NCBI RefSeq assembly: GCF_029227915.1
Contig: NC_079880.1
Location: forward strand, 18,434,001-18,498,000
Length of the DNA stretch: 64,000 bases
Reading direction: 5' to 3'
Source of the DNA: Hydractinia symbiolongicarpus
Taxonomy: Eukaryota > Cnidaria > Hydrozoa > Anthoathecata > Hydractiniidae
Within the stretch, counting starts at the first letter, position 1. The number at the start of each line of letters is the position of its first letter. The position numbers were made by a program, and so were the translations under genes. Below are positions 55,921 to 64,000 of this stretch, one piece after another. The notes under the pieces are model-generated. The model was not told the origin of the DNA and did no database searches. It saw nothing but the letters and a program-made list of their open reading frames with translations.

Positions 55921-56106
55921 TTATTGTAATTCAAACGACTTCAGGGGATTGCTTGTCATTGTACATACGCAACCACCCCCGTTATACGTGACGTATTCCT
56001 GATAACAGTACCAACACAACATTTTACCATCTACTACAAACCGACGCCCGCAGGTGTATCTGTCGTACACATCCAACATACGTTCACAGTCCTTACATTG
56101 TTCCAT
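55921..56106 (-). CDS. Small zinc-binding-type protein, 61 residues
   Basis: MEQCKDCERMLDVYDRYTCG with CKDC, followed by CWYCYQEY, gives two CxxC pairs and so a likely single zinc site. It ends NPLKSFELQ. The stop is 5 bp from the start of the next minus gene and the start lies 11 bp after the stop of the upstream minus gene, an operon-like spacing. Function unknown. Confidence 0.6.
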   Translation of the reverse strand: MEQCKDCERMLDVYDRYTCGRRFVVDGKMLCWYCYQEYVTYNGGGCVCTMTSNPLKSFELQ

Positions 56107-56117
56107 TTATATTATGA

Positions 56118-56297
56118 TTATAAGGCATCAAGACGATACCTTAGGTCTTGAATCCTCCACCAATTCTCCCTTTCCTTCTCTGATTCTTTTAATAATGCCA
56201 ATGCCATTAGTGGTAGAGAGAGGCCTAAGTCAGCTATAAGGGTAATGACTACTGCACTTCCAAATATACCGAATTTTGATTGGCAGTTGATGCACAT
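56118..56297 (-). CDS. Small membrane protein, 59 residues
   Basis: MCINCQSKFGIFGSAVVITL, continuing ADLGLSLPLMALALL, then a charged tail (KESEKERENWWRIQDLRYRL) ending DAL. One long hydrophobic segment or hairpin with a basic/acidic cytosol-side tail. It lies between the repeat gene and the small zinc protein with short spacings. It is shorter than most gene-finder limits. No known family. Confidence 0.5.
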   Translation of the reverse strand: MCINCQSKFGIFGSAVVITLIADLGLSLPLMALALLKESEKERENWWRIQDLRYRLDAL

Positions 56298-56363
56298 TAG
56301 TAGTATAGTAGTATTTTGATTTCATCTTATAACCCCGAAGGGTTGTAGGATAACTTTTGAATT

Positions 56364-56747
56364 TCACATGCTGCTGCACATGTCCTGCGGCTTGAACCTT
56401 TCGGGGACATGCTCTAACATATTGGCCTTCTCCCCAACAACTTTGTTGCACATGTCCTGCGGCTTGAACCTTTCGGGGACATGCTCTAACATATTGGCCT
56501 TCTCCCCAACAACTTTGTTGCACATGTCCTGCGTCTTGAACCTTTCGGGGACATGCTCTAACATATAGGCCTTCTCCCCAACAACTTTGTTGCACATGTC
56601 CTGCGTCTTGAACCTTTCGGGGACATGCTCTAACATATAGGCCTTCTCCTCAACAACTTTGTTGCACATGTCTTGCGTCTTGAACCGATCTGGCACGTAC
56701 ATGAAAACAGCCTTGTTGCATGGGCCTTGCGTCTTAAACCAACTCAT
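56364..56747 (-). CDS. DUF4116-like repeat protein with 24-residue units
   Basis: 127 residues. MSWFKTQGPCNKAVFMYVPD, then tandem units of the type RFKTQDMCNKVV-EKA-MLEHVPE, four of them nearly identical in DNA over 72 bp. This is the short repeat (KTQ.MC.KAV......VP) I recall from cnidarian and giant-virus proteins and from DUF4116-like arrays, thought to be an interaction scaffold. It begins about 30 bp inside the right inverted repeat. The frame ends abruptly at MCSSM, so the C-terminal part may be lost. The units are nearly identical, while neighbours have diverged, so recent expansion or contraction is likely. Confidence 0.7.
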   Translation of the reverse strand: MSWFKTQGPCNKAVFMYVPDRFKTQDMCNKVVEEKAYMLEHVPERFKTQDMCNKVVGEKAYMLEHVPERFKTQDMCNKVVGEKANMLEHVPERFKPQDMCNKVVGEKANMLEHVPERFKPQDMCSSM

Positions 56748-56780
56748 TTATATATACAGATTTCAACAAAGTCCGAAGAT

Positions 56781-57069
56781 TGCACCTCTTTACTTTGCAC
56801 GCGTTGATTTTTGATGACGTCATCAAAAAGGAATTCCCCTACCAGGTGCGCTAGAATTTTTTACTTATTTGCAGCATTGATGACGTCAGCACTATATAGG
56901 GACCTACCCCTTGAATTCCATGAATCAACACCGTATGGTAGGGACTTTACCCCGCTAAGCATGGCATGGTACTGGATGGTACTGGATTATCAGGGATTTG
57001 TTATGGTTGCCTGTGACGTGTGCGCGTGTGCGTGCGCGACTGCGCCAGAAGGAACATTTCTCTATCTCT
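56781..57069 (-). repeat. Polinton right terminal inverted repeat
   Basis: Inverted counterpart of 36,612-36,875, with small insertions relative to it. TGACGTCA lies at 56,815-56,822 and a related TGACGTCAGC near 56,880. The DUF4116-like repeat gene starts about 30 bp inside it, reading away from the end. Confidence 0.9.
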
Positions 57070-58149
57070 CGAATAGGAAAAATCTAAAAACCTGCAGCAT
57101 CATGTGAATAACTTTGGTAAAATAAATTAAGAAACTTCTTCCATGACTACTTGCTTTGTTGTTTAGAATAGTCAGGCGCCATTTTGAAATTACGCAATAA
57201 TTATCCTGTAAGATCCACATGACAGGATTGGGTTAAGTATCATGAATGAGACTTAATGAGTTGCCATATTCAAAAAGGTTTTTCTTTGTAAACCTATTTG
57301 CAGCATCATACGGAATAAAAAAAAGCAGAAATTCTGTCACGAATGTCTAACTTGTGACAACAGAGATTTTTCCATGGAAATTATGTGAGACGATATTTAT
57401 ATATATATATAAGATCACAGCCACAAGCTATCTAAGCAACATGCTTCTCTTTAAGTAAAACGCTTTCAATGTTCACACCGGACATAGGACTTGATCTTAG
57501 GTTTTTTGGTTAGATCCAAATTCCTTAAAAGGTATTTTTGTTTTGGCCCTTTCCGGTAGTGGAGCGGAGTGTTCTATATTGCGGTATGGTGGAAAATGCA
57601 GCAAACGCATTTTCGACGTTGGTTACTCGATTTCAAGATAGAGCTAAAATTTTCCAACTATTATTCCTATAGTTGTAGGAGGATAAAATAGAGATGGATC
57701 ATTTTTCAATAATTCTCTTATTCTATTCACGTAAACTTAGCGTGATACGAGAAGAAAAGTGGATTCAGTAAAATTTGTTGACAATTTTTTTAAGGGTAAC
57801 TAAAATAAAACCTAATGGTCCTTGTGATAGTATCCCATACAATATACTAGTTAAAATTTCTAGAAATGTTTTATCAAACGATAAATAGAATTGAACACAG
57901 CCCGTGAAATTTCGTGGGAAACACTGATCACTGATAATATATATCAAGATAATCGGAAATGTTCGGAAATTTGCTGGTAGTCACGAAAGTCACTTTACAT
58001 TTGTGTCTGGGTAGGATTGAAAATTGCTTTCTTCAGTTATGAAAGTGTTTTCGTTGGTTGGTAACACTAACCATGGCTCGCAACGAAGTTTTTCGATGAC
58101 TTTTGTCTGGGTAAACGAGAAATCGTAACACCTTGATTATAAGACATTA
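57070..58149. other. Host DNA right of the Polinton, no gene seen
   Basis: AT-rich sequence with an (TA)n tract near 57,399-57,410. No coding region or repeat of note. Confidence 0.5.
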
Positions 58150-58527
58150 TTATATTCCCAGTAGAGTAACCAGCTTATCAGCCGTGTCCACAGCATCCGG
58201 ATTACAAATTGGATTTACTCTGTGTAAGTGTCTCGCAAATTCGTTAAAAGATTGTATGCTTTCCAAGTCTATTTTTAAAGTGTCAAAAATATCAGAATAT
58301 CGAACTTTTTCTGCTTCAAGTGAAAGTCTATGTTCTATTGCTTTAACTATGCCAGATTGTTCTTTAAAATGATGACTACTTGGTTTATTGTTGTGCTTTT
58401 GCGGTGGGGTATAATAGCGAGTTGTATAATCGTGTTCTGTTTGTGTGTAGTACTTTGATGCTAGATAATTTTGAGACGATGAAAATACGTTAGTTTTGTT
58501 TCGATCTTTTTGCTCCTTCCAAACCAT
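58150..58527 (-). CDS. Unrecognised protein, 125 residues, probable coding exon after a leader intron
   Basis: MVWKEQKDRNKTNVFSSSQN, a Tyr/Thr/His-rich low-complexity part (YYTQTEHDYTTRYYTPPQKH), then a more ordered helical end (GIVKAIEHRLSLEAEKVRYS, LKIDLESIQSFNEFARHLHR) to LVTLLGI. Just upstream of the ATG the minus strand reads a long T-rich tract and TTTTTTGTAG|AACAATGG, a good 3-prime splice site, so the ATG probably opens a second exon after a 5-prime leader intron. The leader exon was not found. No domain recognised. Host composition. Confidence 0.55.
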   Translation of the reverse strand: MVWKEQKDRNKTNVFSSSQNYLASKYYTQTEHDYTTRYYTPPQKHNNKPSSHHFKEQSGIVKAIEHRLSLEAEKVRYSDIFDTLKIDLESIQSFNEFARHLHRVNPICNPDAVDTADKLVTLLGI

Positions 58528-58778
58528 TGTTCTACAAAAAACAAAAAAAACTTTCACCATCACATAACATTTACAAAGGTTTGAGTGTGTTTAATCCATG
58601 TGTGAGACCACTATAAATTATTTTTGTGAGTATCATTAATCTTAAATCTTTAAAATTTTATGGACATTCTATAATATTTTTTTATGTAAAAATTTACTAA
58701 TAAAAACTATTCAATTTTAAAACATTTCTTTGAAAGAAATTGACAGCCTCGTAGAAGTAATAACATAGTATTGTAAAA

Positions 58779-58841
58779 TCTCGTTCCCAGGGCCTATTTG
58801 CCTTTTTAATATTGCAGCTAAGAGGACCAGGGGACGAGAAT
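58779..58841. mobile_element. Short palindromic MITE, CTCGTTCCCAGGG family
   Basis: ATCTCGTTCCCAGGGCCTAT at one end and ACCAGGGGACGAGAATGAG at the other, inverted, with an AT-rich centre. Confidence 0.6.
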
Positions 58842-61375
58842 GAGTTTTGTGTGAATATTTTAAAATTCGTGAGTATTTGTCCAACATTGAGTATTAGTCT
58901 TTTTTTTTAAAATTGACTTCCTGTCAAGAATTATTTACAGGCTTCAAAAGGCATCGGTTTGTCAATGATGAAGAATTACGCGCCAAAACACTCGTGAGCT
59001 TTGTACCTTATTTATAGTTTTGTATTAAATGCAATGCTGCAGTGATAAAACAAAGGCTTGCATTTGAAAGATGAAACAACATATATTTGGCGGCGTGGAC
59101 AAGGCCTTCCAAATAATAAAAGCCCAACAGACCCTGGGGGCGATGTTAAAGATGAAAGTACATTAAATTTTAATTAGAGGCACTCAAATACTGCTACTCA
59201 CGAGCAAAAATCGCTACTGCGACTTTATCTCTGTTCTTTGTTATCGCACTTTTCTTTTTATAAGGAAAAAGATAGAAATCTTGGGACGTTCTCTAACTGT
59301 TGCCAAAAAGTTCTTGAAAAATCACTGTCGAGAAATATTTCTTTTTGCTGTTCGCAATTGTCAGAAAGAAAAAAGACCCTGGAAACGAGGTTGATTGCGT
59401 TTAGCTCCAATTGTGGACGAAATAAAAAACAGACGCTGAAAATATATTTTGTCAATAATTGCTGATACGCTGTGTTCCTCTTATATCTCAACCCTTTTCT
59501 CCGAGCTCAACCCAAGCGACAACTTTTCGGGAAACCTTGTCCCCAGGGCATCTTGTATCTTTTTTCGGGCAATTTTGGACACATCACAGTGTGGAAAGAC
59601 AATTTTCACCTGGACGTGTCATTAATTTTATCCGCGATTGCAGCTCTGAATTTATGTGTGTGATGTTAATACTTTGCTACTACCACCCTCGCTCCCAGGG
59701 ATTTTGTATGTTGATATGAAAAAAGACAGCGAAAATGTATACTTTCTGTTGCTCTCTTTTGCTTACTGCATTATATTTTCTTTACATGAACACTAAACTT
59801 AAGGGAAGCCTTAAAATGTTCTTACTTTTTCTTCAATTTTAAATTATCCTTAATTTTTCTCTATTTTGCCATTTTGGAAATGTAAAGGCGTAATTAAGTA
59901 CTTCTTGTTATTGACAAAGCCTTCAATAGTCTTATCAGGTTCTATAGTTTTGGATCTTTAAAGCCATATGTTCTTGTTATAAAAAAGTTTGATTGCATAA
60001 ATCAATGTACACTGATGACGTTTGATCGCATAAATTAATGTACATTGATGACGTGTTTGTATAATCTAGCAACGATAACACCAGACTATTTTTCGCCGTC
60101 TCTCGTATCAAAAGGCGAAAATATGGCCGATCGTATGCTACTATCTCATATTAGTTGATACAGTTGCTAAAACAATGTACCTGGTCAAACCGACTTAAAC
60201 CTACGTCCACCTTTGTTAGCAAGATCAGTTTAATTTTTACAAACATAATAACTCATACCTTCTCTTCGAAACAAATCTTTTTACCTACTCGTTGCAATGA
60301 ACTATAAAGTATGACACAAGTGTATCTCTTTTCAATAAATACGCTTCACAATGCTTTTTATGCTCCATTTTAGTTTAATGTCTATTTATACATCTTTCTA
60401 TTAGAACAATCGCGTGGCAATAAGCCCGCTTAATATCTAATCATGCATTTTTTAATAGCGCTCGTATTTTATTCGCCATCTGCCAGCGCGAAAAACAGCG
60501 TCGAGTGAATCAATATACGTTGCACATTTTTCACTTCAATTAAAAACCGCAAATGTGTTTTTTAACAACAGCTGTACAATCTTGCATGCTTTTTTAAATA
60601 ACCGCTTAAAAATCTTAAGCGATAAAGCATGGGAGTCGCTCTTCATCGTGGAGGTAAAACAAGATTATTGCAGCTGTGTTGACATTTAGTTAAAATATCT
60701 ACGGCAGAGTGCAGGTCGTCCATTAATAATTTACCGAACAACAAGCAAATTCAAAGTGTATATTTTATTTTCAGAAGTGGTATTGTTTTGATTGCAACGT
60801 TTCGGCATTTATATGTTTGAAAGATTCCATTGGTTACCATACACAATAAGTCGATTTTCATTGGCTGCATCTCGGAAACAGATGTCTAATATTCAACAGA
60901 GGCAGATAAAAGTTAATGAAGTTAAACAAATCACCGCGAGTTGATTTGACGTTAACGAAATATATTAACAAATATGAATATATAATTGATATGTTTTGCA
61001 AACAAAAAATAAAGCGTGTTTTAGTCGTGGTCAAGTATAACTAATTAATGTTTTTAATGAGCCAGCTGTTTCTAATTATGAACAATAAGTAAAAATACAC
61101 AATCCTTAATAACCGCTCATGCTTTTTCTTTTTGGCAGTTTGATTATTGTTGTAACTTATAAGTTCTTTGTGTCCAGGCCCCTTTGGTTTAACACGCTTT
61201 TGCTTTAATAAAATTAGCAGATTAACCAATTAGCAAAAAATGATTGTAATTGACTTCTCACTTTATCAGATACTGTTCGCAAAGCGAAAAATGGCAAACA
61301 CAAAAAACATCAACCAGCGAAACTTTTGGTTCCAAAAATTGGATGCTTTTTAACTGTGACGGACGAATTTCAGAG

Positions 61376-61386
61376 GCGTATAAAAG
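61376..61386 (+). promoter_or_regulatory. Candidate TATA-box promoter, plus strand
   Basis: GCGTATAAAAGGGTG is a strong TATA match with the initiator-like TTTTCATTCTG about 30 bp downstream. No long open frame follows. The first ATG (61,520) opens only about 25 codons. It may drive a spliced leader exon or a non-coding transcript. Alternatively it is a chance match. Confidence 0.35.
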
Positions 61387-61724
61387 GGTGCATATGGGAC
61401 TGATTTTGTTTTCATTCTGATTGATTCTGCACCAAGAAGATTAGACTACAAAAAACGAGAGATATTTCTACACAGCTACTAACAGCTTGTTATACAACAG
61501 GAATATCTGAATCTAATAATGCAAATTGAAAATTTTCATATTGTGAGAATTATCGTTTGTGAGCAATACTTGTCCTGTGGGAGTCTTTTATCATAAGAAG
61601 TTTTGCACTAAAGAACAAACCCTTTTTCAAAGAAAAACGTGGATAGGGTAACAGACAAGTAACAGACAGTGATCGATCGAACTTCCCCACATTAGGCCGG
61701 TTTCCGCGCGTACGCTAACACTTT

Positions 61725-62593
61725 TCATAAATTTCCATCTAATATATCGTCCAATAATTTATCGCTAATTACGTCAACACCTCCCATTTGAAAATCAATT
61801 TCATTCTCATCATTTTCATATGAGTCACTAGATTCAATTGTTTTTGTCTCGTCTTTGGAAGGAAATATATCCATTTCTTCAAATTCGACGGATAAAATGT
61901 CTTTCACTCGATTCAACACTGCTGTTGTATCGACATCTATTCGTTTTGGTAACGCTCTAATATCGTTTGTTTCGCTGCTAGAACTACTTGTTACGCTCAT
62001 TGCGATAACACTATCGTTGGTTTCGCCGCTGCTTTTTTCACTGCTTAGTACACTCGCTGTGACAGCTTCAGAAAGAGTCAAAACAAGCGAAGAAGTGCAT
62101 GAAAAATTGCTGACCTTAGTGCTTTCAGTTGCAGACTCGTTATTTCTATCAGACTCTAGTTTAACTTTATTGCTGCCGGTATCTTTTCGATTTTGACTCG
62201 ATTTATTCAAACTTTGTTTCCCTTTTTGCTTCGACATGTACGGTTGAAACCTCGGCACGTTCTGCATGCCTTTAATCAAACTAACTTTCGATAGTCCCGA
62301 AGGAGAATGTAAGGGAGTCAGTCCATCACTACTCACAATAGAAGCTGTCTTGCTCGAGCAACGACTTGCACCAAATCTTCTACTCAACATTGTATACACA
62401 GACGGAGAATCCAGTGGACTCGATAATTCAAGTTTTGGTAAAGCTACTTTTAGCTTTGTTTTGATGACCGCTTGCAACACAGACAAGCGCTCCCAAATAA
62501 CAAGATGCACCTCTTCTGGGCGACATCTTGGCTGTTTGTACTTAAAATTTACCACATGTTCCTTCAGGTCGTCAGCTTGTAGCCATAATTTTT
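61725..62593 (-). CDS. Last coding exon of an unrecognised protein, about 289 codons
   Basis: The minus-strand frame is open from a good acceptor (TCTCTGTTTCGTATAG|AA at 62,593) to TGA at 61,725. First part ordered (EKLWLQADDLKEHVVNFKYK, EEVHLVIWERLSVLQAVIKT). Then a long Ser/Lys/Asn-rich, probably disordered region (VTASVLSSEKSSGETNDSVI), then an acidic end with FEEMDIFPSKDE and a final DVISDKLLDDILDGNL. The acidic hydrophobic end could be a short interaction motif. No family recognised. Upstream exons must lie beyond 62.6 kb. A segment at 63,620-63,804 ending in a GTAAGT donor is a weak candidate, but its phase does not fit directly. Confidence 0.6.
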
Positions 62594-64000
62594 CTATACG
62601 AAACAGAGAACACAATGAGACACCGCTATACTTCTTTAACTTACAAGCAGGCTTTTACCATATACTTTGCAAATTTGCGGACCTAGAAAATGACCATTAT
62701 CCGCGTACACAGGTAGAAAGCAGAAATAATAGCTGTCTAAAGGCAGGAGCGACAAACGTTTTCTTTTAATGTTCATGCGCGATAACGCACAAAATATTTG
62801 TTTGTCTTCTGCCTATGCAGACTTGAGGATAGGGTTGAGATTTTCCTTTACAGACAGACACGGATACTCAGGGGTCGGGAATATCCCTTTAAAATTAACC
62901 TAAGCCTTCCTGAAGTTCTTGATGCGTTCTTTAGATATCTAAAAAATAAAAACAACAAAACACGTGAGGATTTTATTTACTGACAAAGACAAAACGAAAA
63001 GTTCGATAAAGGGCTGATTTCACGTCACATTATGCTCGAAGAATTTCGAGCAGAAACGTTTTGACTTTTTGTTCCTTTTCAAGAGTGAGTAGAAATATTT
63101 CATCTCGTATTGAAAATCGAAAGGAGAAAGTATTTTTATCCAATCAGAAGGCGCAGAAATTGCTGATAGACAATAATGAGATGGTGTCGGTTCCATACTT
63201 CGACATGTTTACCGCAGAAACTTTAGAAAGCATAATAATTTGATTATTGCTCTTCTTGTCGTTCTTTCTTTCATTTAAGCGGGAAGAAATAGTATATCAA
63301 TTTAATAATTTCATTTCAAGACCGGAATAAAAATAGAGAACAGTAGACAATAAACAAGTGTATTTGTAGTATTTCTGATTTATTCGTTCCATTTGTTTAC
63401 GATGAATACAAATTAGAAAAAGTTGTCGTGTGTTGAAATTCATCATTTTTACTTGTGAATAAAAAAGAGCGCGTTTTGTGTGTGGAATTTATCATTCGAA
63501 TATTTTTTCTAGAAATTTTTCGATCAAAATATTAATCGTGGAATCAGCCCTAACGTAATAAACTGAAAATTACCGAGAAATGACGAAAATACCGAGTATC
63601 GATAAAACGTCAAACTTACCAATGTATAAACTTCAAAAGTCGAGCAGTATGCGCTCTCTCAAATGAAGACGCGAAAACTTTTCCCAATATCCTGCGCAAA
63701 CGCAACGCCTGCACAATTGAGTGCAATTTACGCCCTTTCACTGGAAGATTTCCCGTTACAAAGTAACGAAGATGGAGACTGTTGGAGGGTTTAACATGAG
63801 TCATAAATATGAGTATCTAGTAGTGAGCCTATGCTATAAATCGATATTTCTACAAGTTAGTCAGCTTGTACCGTTTTAAAAACTCTGGGCTTTTCTTATA
63901 TACACATCCTCAGATTTACTCGCATTGTAAGGCCTATTTTACACCAACATTATGGTTCGTCGGAAAATTTAATTCTTGGACAGAACCATTTGCGATGTAA
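62594..64000. other. Probable intron or upstream region of the unrecognised gene
   Basis: No clear coding exon. The minus-strand open frame at 63,616-63,804 ends next to ATTG|GTAAGTTT, a strong donor, and might be a first or leader exon. Confidence 0.3.

Larger units (their letters stand above)
36612..57069. mobile_element. Polinton/Maverick element, about 20.5 kb, chimeric and decayed
   Basis: Both ends share AGAGATAGAGAAATG and inverted repeats of about 260-290 bp. Inside are the Polinton hallmark genes: protein-primed family-B polymerase, FtsK/HerA-type ATPase, retroviral-type integrase (fragment) and a putative capsid protein, with several Polinton-type virion or membrane proteins. The usual adenovirus-type protease was not found. 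GC content is visibly higher than in the flanks. A block of seven genes is duplicated, the copies bear different stop codons and frameshifts, and the integrase has lost its 5-prime part at the junction. A clean 6-bp target duplication is not visible (GAAAAT on the left, CGAATA on the right), which suggests decay or rearrangement. It should not move or form particles by itself. Confidence 0.93.
58528..61724. other. Intergenic DNA with MITE fragments
   Basis: Contains the palindromic MITE at 58,779-58,841, ends of the same family near 59,366-59,392, 59,515-59,535 and 59,683-59,700, and a duplicated phrase AATGTACA.TGATGACGT near 60,003-60,055. Short open frames at 59,238-59,719 overlap these repeats and are not supported. 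Confidence 0.5.

Noticed and set aside
36606-57075. A 6-bp target duplication of the Polinton
   Set aside because: GAAAAT and CGAATA do not match; the flanks look partly similar but not convincingly.
63616-63804. Candidate first exon on minus strand with donor ATTG|GTAAGT
   Set aside because: Its phase (2) does not join the exon at 62,593 (needs 1); it could only work with an unseen exon between.

Overview
The window is animal nuclear DNA, most likely from a cnidarian (a hydrozoan would fit). The evidence is AT-rich sequence with long introns bounded by GT/AG, a complete 15-exon receptor tyrosine kinase gene, many small DNA transposons including short palindromic elements around a CTCGTTCCCAGGG core, and a 20.5-kb Polinton/Maverick element. 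The species call is inference; the eukaryotic gene structure is seen directly.

Layout. 1-10 kb: AT-rich DNA with no convincing gene, holding a 685-bp Harbinger-like element (7188-7872, TAA duplication). 10.4-11.7 kb: a two-exon gene on the minus strand for a secreted cysteine-rich protein, with a TATA box. 12.3-13.9 kb: a 1.6-kb terminal-inverted-repeat element with a second inverted-repeat element nested in it. 15.6-17.8 kb: a minisatellite of about 49 bp interrupted by two different transposons whose target duplications can be read exactly. 18.8-28.1 kb: an Ig-domain receptor tyrosine kinase gene on the minus strand (15 exons, 889 predicted residues, every exon phase consistent), with unusual residues at the DFG and APE positions. 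28-36.6 kb: gene-poor, repeat-rich DNA.

36,612-57,069: a Polinton bounded by inverted repeats of about 260-290 bp, clearly richer in GC than its surroundings. It holds a protein-primed family-B DNA polymerase, an FtsK/HerA-type packaging ATPase, a retroviral-type integrase fragment, a putative capsid protein and several Polinton-type virion or membrane proteins, a BRO-like fragment, a 24-residue repeat protein, and several copies of a Cys/His-rich plus HNH-like gene. The segment polymerase - membrane protein - small TM protein - small alpha protein - Cys/HNH protein - zinc protein - ATPase occurs twice in the same order (36.9-43.2 and 45.2-49.8 kb). The two copies carry different lesions, and a truncated integrase lies at the junction, so the element looks like a chimera or internal duplication of related Polintons. 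Most core genes are broken, so it should not be autonomous. A few small ORFs remain intact.

A near-perfect 31-33-bp palindrome lies 0-4 bp from the start codon of each of five Cys-rich gene copies, on both strands. I regard this palindrome plus Cys/HNH cassette as the most interesting undescribed feature. 57-64 kb is host DNA again, with two exons of unrecognised genes on the minus strand and an isolated TATA box.
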